A DNA stretch of 64,000 nucleotides from assembly GCA_944321145.1 (NCBI GenBank), contig CALUKF010000004.1:1-64000 (forward strand). Direction: 5' to 3'. The notes below the pieces were generated by a model. That model made no database searches. It was given only the letters and a program-made list of their open reading frames with translations, and was not told the origin of the DNA. Positions 16,996-26,505 of this stretch are shown in pieces. This stretch comes from an uncultured Odoribacter sp. GTDB taxonomy: Bacteria > Bacteroidota > Bacteroidia > Bacteroidales > Marinifilaceae. A program made the position numbers and the translations under genes. Within the stretch, counting starts at the first letter, position 1, and the number at the start of each line of letters is the position of its first letter.

Positions 16996-18390
16996 TTATA
17001 ATTCAATTTTTGTCCACCCTTCATTTTGCTCCATGTAATTGTTATACAAATACTCTTCTTTAGGTATAGGGAAAGTCCATCTATAATCATCATTAGCAAT
17101 ATTCCTGCCGACCGCCTTATCCCAACCATTCAATACTTCTTTGCGACAACGCTTCAAATCAAAATAACGCACACCTTCACCCACAAATTCCTTGTGCTTT
17201 TCGTCCAATATCGCCCGTAGCAACGCCTCCCCGCTCACCCCCTCGTCCAAAAGCGGCGCCCCGCGTTGCGCCAAATAGCGGTTCATCACATCTACGGCAC
17301 GGGAATCATTATCCCGGCAATACGCCTCCGCCAAAAGCAGGCAAACCCCTGCCACCCGGAATTTATTGATATACCGTACCTCCTCCTGCTCCCACAACAT
17401 ACGATTATATTTGCCAAAATTGGCGGCATCCGCCGTATCGCCAATCACCTGTCCCGGCATACGGAACCAATAAATGCTCTCTTCTCCGCGCAAATCTCCG
17501 GGAGCAAAACTTTCCACCAAATCCGGGTTCACCACTAAATAATCCCCTTTCTCCCAATCATAATTTAAATCCGAATAGAACGATTGTGTCGTATATAATG
17601 CAAAAATCCTTTCTTCACTCTCCGAATCGCTCCAAAGATTCCGATAATTATCCTCTGTCATCACGTCATATCCCTTGGTTTCAAGGACGCCTGCAGCATG
17701 GGCTGCTGCATCTCTGTAATTACCAGCATACAACTCCAATTCCGCCAATAAGTACTCCGCACTCAGATTACCAAGCCAATACACCTCGTCCGGCTCTCGC
17801 ACCAATAGGAGCGATTCCGACAAAAGGTCGCGGATTGCCCCGATGCACGCTCCTACAGATGAGCGTGATAATTCAGCCATCTCCAATTTATCCTTCAGCA
17901 CAATGCCCGGCATTTCCTCCCCCTCATCCGGCGTAACCGCGAAAAGCCGTAGTAAATCAAAATAACACCACGCCTTCAATACTTTGGCTTCACTCTCAAT
18001 GCATCCCAGCTCCACCTCTTCTTCCGCTGTCGTACATACTACGCCCGGCAAACGTTCCAATACCATATTGGCATTGGCAATCGCTGCATAATATCCTTGC
18101 CACAGCGTATAAGCCAACGTTTCAAAGGCTGAAGGCTGCCAAGAATACAAATAACTAAGCGATGTATTTTTGCTAATCAGATAAGTAGACTCGAAATCAT
18201 CAGCCAATACCGACAAATCAAATTCCGGATTAGGCATAGTGGTATAGGCGTTTGCCAACAACTCACGGGCAGCTTCGACCGTTGCAACAGCATCCGGATC
18301 TGAAAACTGATTTTCATAAGGGATATCCAATGTACAGGCACAACAATACAAGCCTGCTAAAATCCCAAAGATATATTGCTTTCTCTTCAT
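16996..18390 (-). CDS. SusD/RagB-family outer-membrane lipoprotein
   Basis: This 464-residue lipoprotein (lipobox CCAC after GILAGLY) forms the lid over the SusC channel and binds substrate at the cell surface. Helical TPR-like SusD features are present: TVEAARELLANAYTTMPN near the start, AEVEVELGCIESEAKVLKAW..YFDLLRLFA in the middle and FVGEGVRYFDLKRC before the end, and it ends with the usual RWTFPIPKEEYLYNNYMEQN. It lies 3 nt after the SusC stop and is co-transcribed. Closest functional analogues by operon content may be RagB-like peptide receptors rather than glycan receptors, because a protease accompanies it. Confidence 0.93.
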   Translation of the reverse strand: MKRKQYIFGILAGLYCCACTLDIPYENQFSDPDAVATVEAARELLANAYTTMPNPEFDLSVLADDFESTYLISKNTSLSYLYSWQPSAFETLAYTLWQGYYAAIANANMVLERLPGVVCTTAEEEVELGCIESEAKVLKAWCYFDLLRLFAVTPDEGEEMPGIVLKDKLEMAELSRSSVGACIGAIRDLLSESLLLVREPDEVYWLGNLSAEYLLAELELYAGNYRDAAAHAAGVLETKGYDVMTEDNYRNLWSDSESEERIFALYTTQSFYSDLNYDWEKGDYLVVNPDLVESFAPGDLRGEESIYWFRMPGQVIGDTADAANFGKYNRMLWEQEEVRYINKFRVAGVCLLLAEAYCRDNDSRAVDVMNRYLAQRGAPLLDEGVSGEALLRAILDEKHKEFVGEGVRYFDLKRCRKEVLNGWDKAVGRNIANDDYRWTFPIPKEEYLYNNYMEQNEGWTKIEL

Positions 18391-18393
18391 AAC

Positions 18394-21300
18394 TTAAAAC
18401 GTAAGATTTAAATTGATAGTCAATACCGGTTGCAAGGTTCCCGCCAAGGAGCCTGTCTCCGGGTCGCTCTCTTTATAAGGGGTAATCATGAACAAGTTAG
18501 ATGCCTGAAACGCCAGGCTGGCATAGCGGACAAAGGGACAATGTTCCTCCAGTATCCGTTGTGGCACACGGTAACGCAAAGAGAGCATCGACATTTTGAA
18601 ATAATTGCTTTTACCCACATTCTCTGTATTCGGATAATCGAGCGAAGCGAGATTTGCGCTGGTATAAAACGGTGAATAATATTTCTTGCCCTCATCTCCC
18701 CGCTTGAACCACATATTTTCGGTCTGTCCCTTAATGGCATTACGTGTTGCATCATCAGCATAACGAACGTATGAATAATCGTAAGCCTTCACCCCGCCAA
18801 ATACGTAATAAAAATCCATGTCCAACTCAAAGGCTCGATAAGCTGCACTCAAATTAATAATACCGGTGTAAGGCGGAGTGCCGTGCCCCAAAACAACAAT
18901 CTCGTCGCGAGTAGGTGTCTTGTTAGCTTCCACCTCCGTACCATCACTGGACTCAAAAACCGGCAACCCGGTAATAGGATTAATACCCAAAGATTTCAAT
19001 CCATATACAATATCATAAGGTTCGCCCACAATGTAATCTGGCACCACTGCCTCGCCGCTTGTATAAAGCCTGTCTGTATAATAGAGATCGACCACCTTAT
19101 TACGATTGTAAGCAATTGAAGTTCGTAACGAGAACCGCCAAGGCTCCCTCTCCACAAGACGTGCATGCACCCCAGCTTCAACCCCGTCATTCCGCAGTAC
19201 GCCAATGTTACGTTTAAGAGTAGTAAAACCATTAGAAAGTGGTATCGGCACATCCAGCAATGCCTGGCTTGTCTCCCGACGGTAGAAATTGGCATCCAAT
19301 GTGAGACGATGGAAGAATTCCGCCGTAAGGCTGAAATCTACCGATTCTGTCTGTTCGGGTTTCAACTCATGATTATAAAGCTCCAACATATAAAGCAGCC
19401 TTTGGTCACCATAATAATCGGTAGAATAAGAGAATGTACCAATAGTCGAACCGGCAGAAACTCCAGCCAAGCTCGCTGTATTTCCATAGGAGGCTTTCAA
19501 ATTCAAAGAAGTGAGTACACGGCTGTCTTTCAATGCCTCATAACGCGTAGGCGTCCAGCCTATACCGACTGCCCAGGCGGTGTTCCAACGTTTATCTTTC
19601 GGCAAGATAGAAGATGCGTCTGCTTTATAAGTGAAGAAAAGGTCATAAGTGCTACGATAAGAATAACCTGCCACCACTCCAATGCCTACCTGTGCAGTCT
19701 TCTCTTTATACGCCCCGGTCTGCGGCTTACGGTTGCCGGTTATGGAAGAATTAATTGCAGCCGCCGTATTATGTGTCCCGACACCATAGCCGGTAATAGA
19801 CACATTGTCTACATCCGTCTTATAGAAGTCCACATTCCCTCCCAAAGTCAAATCATGCTTTTCACCAAAAGTATGGCTATAAGTCAGACGCACATTCGAA
19901 GAAATATTCGTCGTAACGTTCTTAGCCTTGGTCAATATGCCCCGTTCTTCCTCAGGCACTCCCGATGTCCGCTCCGTGATAGAAGTAGACGGGGTAAAAG
20001 TTTGCCCCTCATTCAGCACCACATCAATGCCTCCCACAGCATCAATTTGCAGTCCTTCTACAGGCTCCAGATTCAAGCTGCCGCTCAAACTGCCCCGCTT
20101 GTCTGTCGAACGTTCACTGTATTGCGAAAGCAAATCGTCATAAGTATAGTCAGCAGAAGAAGAGGAATAAGACACCAGAGTCCCTTCCTTTGTTTCATAA
20201 GGGTTCAATACATAAATCAACTCCGTCGGCGAGGTACTGCTTCCATTAGGAGTATTCGTCTCGGCATAACCGGCTTCAGCCCCAAGGGAAAGATACCCGA
20301 TTTTGTCCAATTGCCGATCGATCGTCAAATGGGCAGTAAAACGTTGCACATCATTTCCCGGCACACGCCCGCCCTGCCGTGCATAATTCGCCGAAAGGTA
20401 ATAAGATGTCCCCTCCGTTCCTCCTCGAAGGCTCAAATTGTGATTGTGGTAGGTACTGATGCGAATTAACTCATCAAACCAGTCTGTATTGTATTGTCGA
20501 AGCGAATCCAAAATATGTTTTCCATAAGCAATCATCTCCCCCAAACGCGGGTCATTGGCATAATACCTGCGATAGTAATCCTCACTGTAACGATAACCGG
20601 GAGCAGCAGCGTTCTGCAACAAGCGTTCCAACTCCAATTTCTCGTCCGTGTCCATCATTTCCACACCACGCCTCCCACGGGTCGTAATACCCATATTAAA
20701 ACTATAGTTCACTGTCGTCTCCCCATCCGGGTTGCCTCGCTGCGAAGTAATTTCAATCACTCCGTTCGCCGCCTTTATGCCATAAAGCGCACAAGCAGCA
20801 GCATCTTTCAGCACCTTGATTTCTGCAATATCCATAGGATTTAATGTCATGAAAGCATCGGAAGAAATTACTTTTCCGTCCAAGACATAAAGCGGTTCAT
20901 TGGCAGCATCCCCCTCGCGGAAAGAAGAATTACCGCGAACACGGATTTTCGGCTTGGAACCCAAGTCTCCCGTATTCGTGACAATCAATCCTGGCACACT
21001 TCCCTGCAATGCCATCGACATATCCATCATCGGTTTTTCATTCAGGCGCTTCACATCCACAGTCTGCACAACACCTGTCTTCGCCCGAAGATCTATCTCG
21101 TTGATATTAGGACGCGCCCTCACCACCACCTCATCCAATGCCCTTGAATCCTCCTGCATCGCAGCATCCTGCACACGCTGTCCCTCATACTTAAATGCCA
21201 CATCTTTCATCCCGATAAAAGTAAACAGAACCACATCCCCCTTTTCCCAATATCCTCGCAATGTGTATCGCCCGTTCCCGTCCGTCGACGTTCCGTACAG

Positions 21301-21447
21301 CGCACCTTTTATCCGCACAGTCACACCCGGCAATGGCTGCCCGTTCTGGTCAGTCACTGTCCCCGTCAACACCATATCATTACTTTGTGCAAATGCCCAA
21401 AGGCAAAAAAGCGAAAGAAAAATCGTCAAGTATGTTTTCATAGGCAC
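18394..21447 (-). CDS. SusC/RagA-family TonB-dependent transporter (no STN domain)
   Basis: This 1017-residue outer-membrane transporter has a signal peptide (LSLFCLWAFAQ), a CarboxypepD-reg-like domain (GTVTDQNGQPLPGVTVRIKG), a TonB box-like stretch ALDEVVVRA near residue 100, the plug (VPGLIVTNTGDLGSKPKIRV, LYVLDGKVI, LKDAAACALYGIKAANGVI) and a 22-strand barrel ending LNLNLTF. It moves large substrates across the outer membrane with energy from TonB. There is no N-terminal STN domain and no ECF/FecR pair beside it, unlike the second SusC at 40282. ATG at 21441 is an equally possible start. Confidence 0.95.
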   Translation of the reverse strand: MPMKTYLTIFLSLFCLWAFAQSNDMVLTGTVTDQNGQPLPGVTVRIKGALYGTSTDGNGRYTLRGYWEKGDVVLFTFIGMKDVAFKYEGQRVQDAAMQEDSRALDEVVVRARPNINEIDLRAKTGVVQTVDVKRLNEKPMMDMSMALQGSVPGLIVTNTGDLGSKPKIRVRGNSSFREGDAANEPLYVLDGKVISSDAFMTLNPMDIAEIKVLKDAAACALYGIKAANGVIEITSQRGNPDGETTVNYSFNMGITTRGRRGVEMMDTDEKLELERLLQNAAAPGYRYSEDYYRRYYANDPRLGEMIAYGKHILDSLRQYNTDWFDELIRISTYHNHNLSLRGGTEGTSYYLSANYARQGGRVPGNDVQRFTAHLTIDRQLDKIGYLSLGAEAGYAETNTPNGSSTSPTELIYVLNPYETKEGTLVSYSSSSADYTYDDLLSQYSERSTDKRGSLSGSLNLEPVEGLQIDAVGGIDVVLNEGQTFTPSTSITERTSGVPEEERGILTKAKNVTTNISSNVRLTYSHTFGEKHDLTLGGNVDFYKTDVDNVSITGYGVGTHNTAAAINSSITGNRKPQTGAYKEKTAQVGIGVVAGYSYRSTYDLFFTYKADASSILPKDKRWNTAWAVGIGWTPTRYEALKDSRVLTSLNLKASYGNTASLAGVSAGSTIGTFSYSTDYYGDQRLLYMLELYNHELKPEQTESVDFSLTAEFFHRLTLDANFYRRETSQALLDVPIPLSNGFTTLKRNIGVLRNDGVEAGVHARLVEREPWRFSLRTSIAYNRNKVVDLYYTDRLYTSGEAVVPDYIVGEPYDIVYGLKSLGINPITGLPVFESSDGTEVEANKTPTRDEIVVLGHGTPPYTGIINLSAAYRAFELDMDFYYVFGGVKAYDYSYVRYADDATRNAIKGQTENMWFKRGDEGKKYYSPFYTSANLASLDYPNTENVGKSNYFKMSMLSLRYRVPQRILEEHCPFVRYASLAFQASNLFMITPYKESDPETGSLAGTLQPVLTINLNLTF

Positions 21448-21468
21448 AAAAATTAGTCGTTAGCTCGA

Positions 21469-21498
21469 CAAAGATATAACTTTTTTTTGAAATAGCAA
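21469..21498 (-). promoter_or_regulatory. Promoter of the SusC-SusD-lipoprotein-M16-ChaN operon
   Basis: On the minus strand TTG (21496-21498), 19 nt, then TATCTTTG (21469-21476) is an exact Bacteroides -7 box placed about 20 nt before the SusC start. Confidence 0.65.
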
Positions 21499-21532
21499 TA
21501 GTTCCATCTTTCCCTGTTTACTTTTCTGAGTG

Positions 21533-21609
21533 CAAAAGTAGATACCCTGCAATGGAAATGCAATCACCAAAAATAGGTATCTTGCCATCAAAATGGACAA
21601 AAGTAGGTA
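21533..21609 (-). promoter_or_regulatory. Three repeated 12-bp boxes upstream of the SusC promoter
   Basis: CAAAAGTAGATA (21533-21544), CAAAAATAGGTA (21568-21579) and CAAAAGTAGGTA (21598-21609) are direct repeats. Read on the minus strand each contains TAcTTTTG or TAttTTTG, which also fits a -7 box. They may be operators for a regulator or tandem upstream promoters. They lie between SusC and the divergent PBP1A gene. Confidence 0.45.
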
Positions 21610-21730
21610 ATTGCATTTTGCTCTGCCTGTATAAATATCAAAAACACATCAAGCAATAAACCGTACCCCTAATAATTATTCCCGACATAGGATTCTTCCC
21701 CCAACCAATGGCATTTTCCCGGAAAATGAT

Positions 21731-21738
21731 TACATTTG
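21731..21738 (+). promoter_or_regulatory. Likely -7 box for the PBP1A gene
   Basis: TACATTTG fits TAnnTTTG and lies 24 nt before the chosen ATG at 21762. The -33 position carries ATG rather than TTG, so support is partial. It argues against the longer frame starting at 21708. Confidence 0.4.
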
Positions 21739-21761
21739 CCCGCATTAATAATGTCACACGT

Positions 21762-24086
21762 ATGTTGAAGAAATATTGGAAGTTTTTGACTATTTTCTGG
21801 GCGGTAGTATTGGCAGGGCTGGTGGGCGTTTTCGTGCTTTTTTGGTTGATTTCGGCAGGAAAGTTGGGATTCATGCCCACATTCGAGGAGCTGGAAAATC
21901 CGCAGAATCGTTTTGCATCGGAGGTGTATTTTGCCGACGGTCCGTTGATGAACCGCTATTTCCAACAGGAAAACCGGAAGTACACCGAGTACCGCGAAAT
22001 CCCGCAATCGGTGATTGACGCGCTGATTGCCACAGAAGACGTGCGTTTTTACGACCACAGCGGCATAGACGTGCGGGGCTTATTCCGGGTGCTGAAAGGC
22101 GTGCTGACAGGCAACACCTCCTCGTCCGGCGGGGGAAGTACCATCACGCAGCAATTGGCGAAAATGCTTTTCCCGCGCGAACCGGACTTAAACGCCCCGG
22201 AATTGGTAATCCGCAAATTCAGGGAATGGATTATTGCCGTGAAACTGGAAAGGAGCTACACAAAAGAGGAAATCCTGACCATGTACCTGAACAAATACGA
22301 TTTCCTCAACCTGGCAGTGGGCATCAGTTCCGCAGCAGACATCTATTTCCAGGTACCGCTCGATTCCCTGAAGGTGGAACAGGCAGCCATGTTAGTCGGG
22401 ATGGCGAAAAATTCATCTTACTACAACCCGGTGCGTCGCCCGGAACTGACTTTGGAAAGGCGAAACGTGGTACTGGGGCAGATGTATAAATACGGGAAAC
22501 TCTCCGAGCAGGAATTCGACTCCCTGAAGCAATTGCCGCTGGGATTGAATTTCAAACGGGTAGACCACAAGGAAGGATTGGCTACCTATTTCCGGGAATT
22601 CCTGCGGCTTTTCATGACAGCCAACGAGCCGGTGAGGGAGCAATATCACGACATCGCGCAATACCGGGTGGATTCGACAGCCTGGGCAACCAATCCGCTT
22701 TACGGCTGGTGCAAAAAGAACCGGAAAGTGGACGGCACGCCATACGACCTTTATTCCGACGGTTTGAAAATATACGCCACCCTCGACTCGCGGATGCAAC
22801 GCTATGCGGAAGAAGCAGTGCAAGAGCACCTGTCACAGGATTTGCAGCCGCTTTTCGACAAGGAACGGGTGCACAAACGCCATTCCCCGTTCTCAAACGA
22901 CATGACCGAAGCGCAAATCAACGATGTGCTCAACCGCTCCATCCGGCAATCCGAACGCTACCGCTCGCTGAAAAGGACGGGCATGAAGGAGGCGGATATC
23001 CGGAAAACTTTTGACGTGAAAACAGAAATGCAGGTATTCACCTGGAACGGCTTGCGCGACACGCTGATGACGCCCCTGGACTCCATCAAGCACTACAAGT
23101 CGTTCTTCCGCTCCGGCTTCATGGTGATGGACCCGAAAACCGGCTACATCAAAGCATACGTCGGCGGTCCGGACTACCGCTATTTCATGTACGACATGGT
23201 GAGCACAGGCAAACGCCAGGTGGGTTCGACGATAAAAGCCATCCTCTACACCCTGGCAATGCAAGAGGGTTTGGGCCCCTGCGACAAAGTGCCCAACATC
23301 CCGCAGACCTTCGTTTTGCCGACAGGCGAGACCTGGACGCCGCGCGGAGGCACCAAACGGGTGGGCGAAATGGTGACGTTGCGTTGGGGCTTGGCAAATT
23401 CCGAGAACAACATTTCCGCCTGGGTGCTGAAGCAATTCACGCCGGAAGCAGTGGCACAGATGGCGCATAAAATGGGCATCACGAGTTTCATCGACCCCGT
23501 GCCCTCCATCTTCTTAGGCACGGCAGAAATTTCAGTCAAGGAAATGGTAGCGGCATTCTCCATCTTTGCCAACAAAGGCGTCTACAGCACACCCCTGCCG
23601 GTTTACCGCATTGAGGACAAATACGGGAATGTATTAGACCAGTTCCAGGCAGAGACGCGGGAAGTGATTACCGAGCGGACGGCTTACCTGATGTGCAACC
23701 TGCTGGAGGGCGTCGTGCAGAACGGCACAGGCGTGCGCCTCCGCTACAAGTATAAACTGACGAACCCCATGGGCGGCAAAACCGGAACCACGCAAGCACA
23801 CGCCGACGGTTGGTTTATGGGCGTGACCCCGGAACTGGTGGGCGGCGTATGGGTAGGCGCGGAAGACCGCTCCATCCATTTCCAGAACCTGGCTCACGGA
23901 CAGGGGGCAAACATGGCATTGCCGATATGGGCGAAGTTTTTGTTGAAAGCCTATGCAGACCCCTCTTTGGGCTTGACGCAATGCGACTTTGAAATGCCGG
24001 CAGGCATCACCAAGCCGCTGGACTGCGACGACGAAGAAAGCGCCGGCGAGGCTTCGGAAATGGAATACAACGAGGACTTTTTTTAA
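21762..24086 (+). CDS. Penicillin-binding protein 1A-type (bifunctional transglycosylase/transpeptidase)
   Basis: This 774-residue enzyme polymerises and crosslinks peptidoglycan. It begins MLKKYWKFLTIFWAVVLAGL, a short cytoplasmic tail and one transmembrane helix. The GT51 glycosyltransferase domain shows EDVRFYDHSGIDVRGLFR and GGSTITQQLAK; the transpeptidase domain shows the active-site Ser in RQVGSTIKAILY, SENN and the KTGTT triad. The C-terminus is acidic (DDEESAGEASEMEYNEDFF). RadA follows 20 nt downstream. The length is normal for class A PBPs. Confidence 0.95.
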   Translation: MLKKYWKFLTIFWAVVLAGLVGVFVLFWLISAGKLGFMPTFEELENPQNRFASEVYFADGPLMNRYFQQENRKYTEYREIPQSVIDALIATEDVRFYDHSGIDVRGLFRVLKGVLTGNTSSSGGGSTITQQLAKMLFPREPDLNAPELVIRKFREWIIAVKLERSYTKEEILTMYLNKYDFLNLAVGISSAADIYFQVPLDSLKVEQAAMLVGMAKNSSYYNPVRRPELTLERRNVVLGQMYKYGKLSEQEFDSLKQLPLGLNFKRVDHKEGLATYFREFLRLFMTANEPVREQYHDIAQYRVDSTAWATNPLYGWCKKNRKVDGTPYDLYSDGLKIYATLDSRMQRYAEEAVQEHLSQDLQPLFDKERVHKRHSPFSNDMTEAQINDVLNRSIRQSERYRSLKRTGMKEADIRKTFDVKTEMQVFTWNGLRDTLMTPLDSIKHYKSFFRSGFMVMDPKTGYIKAYVGGPDYRYFMYDMVSTGKRQVGSTIKAILYTLAMQEGLGPCDKVPNIPQTFVLPTGETWTPRGGTKRVGEMVTLRWGLANSENNISAWVLKQFTPEAVAQMAHKMGITSFIDPVPSIFLGTAEISVKEMVAAFSIFANKGVYSTPLPVYRIEDKYGNVLDQFQAETREVITERTAYLMCNLLEGVVQNGTGVRLRYKYKLTNPMGGKTGTTQAHADGWFMGVTPELVGGVWVGAEDRSIHFQNLAHGQGANMALPIWAKFLLKAYADPSLGLTQCDFEMPAGITKPLDCDDEESAGEASEMEYNEDFF

Positions 24087-24106
24087 CCCGAAAAACACGA
24101 CAGGCG

Positions 24107-25468
24107 ATGGCTAAAACGAAAACAGTATTTGTATGCCAAAATTGCGGGGCAAAAGAACCGAAATGGACAGGGCGTTGCAATGTCTGCGGGGAATGGAACT
24201 CTTTTGTCGAAGAGATTGAATCCGCCCCTCAGGGGAAACGCGCCTCTTTCATGGGCAACGCCCCCTCGAAAGCCTTGCGCCTCTCGGAAATCAAGACGAA
24301 CGCCGACGCCCGCATGGACACGGGCGACGGGGAACTCAACCGCGTACTCGGAGGCGGCTTGGTGCCGGGCTCCATGGTGCTCCTCGGCGGCGAACCGGGC
24401 ATCGGCAAATCGACCCTGGTGCTGCAATTCGCCCTGCACAACCGCTGCGGCAAGGTGCTCTACGTCTCCGGCGAAGAAAGCATCGCGCAAATCAAAATGC
24501 GGGCAGAACGCTTGGGGGCAGACAACGACGACTGCCTTTTCCTCTCCGGCAATTCCCTGGAAACGGTATTGGAACATGCCCGCGCCATCCAGCCCGACCT
24601 CTTGATTATCGACTCCATCCAAACCCTCGCGACAGACGCCGTGGATTCCATCCCGGGCAGCCTCTCGCAAATACGGGAATGCACCAATGCCCTCCTGCGC
24701 TTCAGCAAGGAAAACACGATTTCCACTATCCTCATTGGACACATCACCAAGGACGGGCAGCTGGCAGGTCCCAAGATTCTGGAACACATGGTCGACACCG
24801 TGCTGCAATTCGAAGGCGACCGGCAATACATGTACCGCATCCTCCGCTCCATGAAAAACCGTTTCGGTTCCACCTCTGAAATAGGTATATACGAAATGCT
24901 CCAATCCGGCTTGCGGCAAGTGGCGAACCCCTCCGAACTCTTGCTCTCCAACCGGGGCGAAGACCTGAGCGGGGTAGCAGTGGCAGCCACCATCGAAGGC
25001 GTGCGCCCCATCCTCCTCGAAGTGCAGTCCCTCGTCTCCACAGCAGCCTACGGAGTGCCGCAACGCTCGGCGACAGGCTTTGATTCCCGGCGCCTGAACA
25101 TGCTCCTCGCCGTCCTGGAGAAGCGCGTAGGCTTCAAACTGGCAGCCAAAGACGTATTCCTGAACATTGCCGGGGGCATCCGCGTGAGCGACCCCGCCTT
25201 AGACCTTGCCGTGGTCATGGCAGTGCTCTCCTCCAACATCGACGCCGCCCTGCCGGCAGACACCGTCTTCGCGGGCGAAGTGGGGCTATCCGGAGAAATA
25301 CGCGCCGTCAGCCGCATCGAGCAACGCATTTCAGAAGCCGGCAAACTCGGCTTCCGCCAAATCTTCGTTCCCCTCGGCAACAAAAAAGGCATCACCGCCC
25401 CCAAATCCCCCATCGAAATCTGCTACGTCTCCAAAATCGCCGATGTCTGCCGCCGCCTCTTCGGCTGA
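24107..25468 (+). CDS. radA: DNA repair protein RadA
   Basis: RadA is a RecA-like DnaB-type helicase that drives branch migration in recombination. This 453-residue copy has all parts: an N-terminal C4 zinc finger (CQNCGAKEPKWTGRCNVC), Walker A GEPGIGKST near residue 100, the RadA-specific KNRFG motif (SMKNRFGSTSEIG) and a C-terminal Lon-like domain (DLAVVMAVLSSNIDAALPAD, GEVGLSGEIRAVSRIEQRI). It is on the same strand as the PBP gene, 20 nt downstream. Confidence 0.97.
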   Translation: MAKTKTVFVCQNCGAKEPKWTGRCNVCGEWNSFVEEIESAPQGKRASFMGNAPSKALRLSEIKTNADARMDTGDGELNRVLGGGLVPGSMVLLGGEPGIGKSTLVLQFALHNRCGKVLYVSGEESIAQIKMRAERLGADNDDCLFLSGNSLETVLEHARAIQPDLLIIDSIQTLATDAVDSIPGSLSQIRECTNALLRFSKENTISTILIGHITKDGQLAGPKILEHMVDTVLQFEGDRQYMYRILRSMKNRFGSTSEIGIYEMLQSGLRQVANPSELLLSNRGEDLSGVAVAATIEGVRPILLEVQSLVSTAAYGVPQRSATGFDSRRLNMLLAVLEKRVGFKLAAKDVFLNIAGGIRVSDPALDLAVVMAVLSSNIDAALPADTVFAGEVGLSGEIRAVSRIEQRISEAGKLGFRQIFVPLGNKKGITAPKSPIEICYVSKIADVCRRLFG

Positions 25469-25543
25469 CCGCGACACCCGCAACCCGCACGCCGCCTGAA
25501 ACAATTTATGCCGCACCCATAAATTACTTTACTCGAATTTTCA

Positions 25544-25551
25544 TACATTTG
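25544..25551 (+). promoter_or_regulatory. -7 box of the TetR-type regulator
   Basis: TACATTTG fits TAnnTTTG and lies 28 nt before the ATG at 25580. No good TTG is seen 20 nt upstream. Confidence 0.4.
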
Positions 25552-25579
25552 CATAGCAAAACCCTGAAGAACTCAAATC

Positions 25580-26347
25580 ATGGCAAGACAAAAAGACAAC
25601 ACCAACGCTCCACAAGAAAAGCAACGGCGCACCCGCCGCTCCAAAGCCGAGATTGAACAAGACCTTTCTACGGCAATCACCCGCATCATTACCACGCAAG
25701 GATTTACCAAACTCACGATAAACAACGTGTCCGAAGAATCCCACGTCATCAAACGGGTCATCTACGAAAACTACGAATCGTTCGAGCGATTGCTGCAAGT
25801 CTACTTCGTCAAAAATGACTTCTGGACTGCCCTGATACTCTCAAAAATAGCCGACCGGTGCTCCGATTACAAAGAATTTTTCACCGCCGTCCTCAAAGAA
25901 TTTTATAAATCCATTGATGAAAACCCCATCTTCCAATGCATCGTCCGCTGGGAAGTTGCCGCCCCTAACAACTTTGTCCGCAACGGTGCCAAAAACCGCG
26001 AAAACAACTGCCGGGAGGAACTGCTGAAAAACAAAGCCTTCTTCCAGCCCCTCGGCATCGACATCGAAGCCCTCTACGCCCTCCTCATTGCCGGCATCTA
26101 CCACCTGGTGCTGCGCAAAGACGTTTCCTCCTTCTGCAACATCGACTTCACAACCAAGGAAGGCAAAGAGCGCCTGCTCAACCTCATCGATAAAATCGCC
26201 GAAATCCTCTTCGCCTCTTTCGACCGCATCGAGGAGAAAAAACGCATCGCCTCCCGCCTCCTCTCCCGCGGCATCCCACCCCGCGAAGCCGCCGAAATCC
26301 TGGAAGTAGACGAAAGTTTTATACTCTCCATTTCCAACGCCAACTAA
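25580..26347 (+). CDS. TetR/AcrR-type transcriptional regulator with extended C-terminus
   Basis: This 255-residue protein has a basic N-terminal tail (QRRTRRSKAEIEQDL) and a TetR helix-turn-helix at about residues 30-75 (TTQGFTKLTINNVSEESHVI then YENYESFERLLQVYF), followed by a helical ligand-binding-type domain. The last 40 residues (EEKKRIASRLLSRGIPPREA, AEILEVDESFI) look like a second small helical motif of the type seen at the C-terminus of transposase-derived Rpn/PD-(D/E)XK proteins. Targets are unknown; the neighbouring DUF5036 gene is a candidate. It has its own -7 box. Confidence 0.75.
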   Translation: MARQKDNTNAPQEKQRRTRRSKAEIEQDLSTAITRIITTQGFTKLTINNVSEESHVIKRVIYENYESFERLLQVYFVKNDFWTALILSKIADRCSDYKEFFTAVLKEFYKSIDENPIFQCIVRWEVAAPNNFVRNGAKNRENNCREELLKNKAFFQPLGIDIEALYALLIAGIYHLVLRKDVSSFCNIDFTTKEGKERLLNLIDKIAEILFASFDRIEEKKRIASRLLSRGIPPREAAEILEVDESFILSISNAN

Positions 26348-26505
26348 AACAGCGAACGGAAAGAAACCTAAAATTAATACGACATGCAAATATACTGAAA
26401 AGTATTTACAAAACAAAGCCCGTTTTGTTGCGCATTTCAAGCGGAATCCTTACTTTTACGGCGTATTTAAAAGCGAATAACAAAACAGCAAAAGTACAAT
26501 AAAAC

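Noticed and set aside
21638-22058. Minus-strand frames between SusC and the PBP1A gene
   Set aside because: They overlap the PBP1A coding region and promoters and show no family features.
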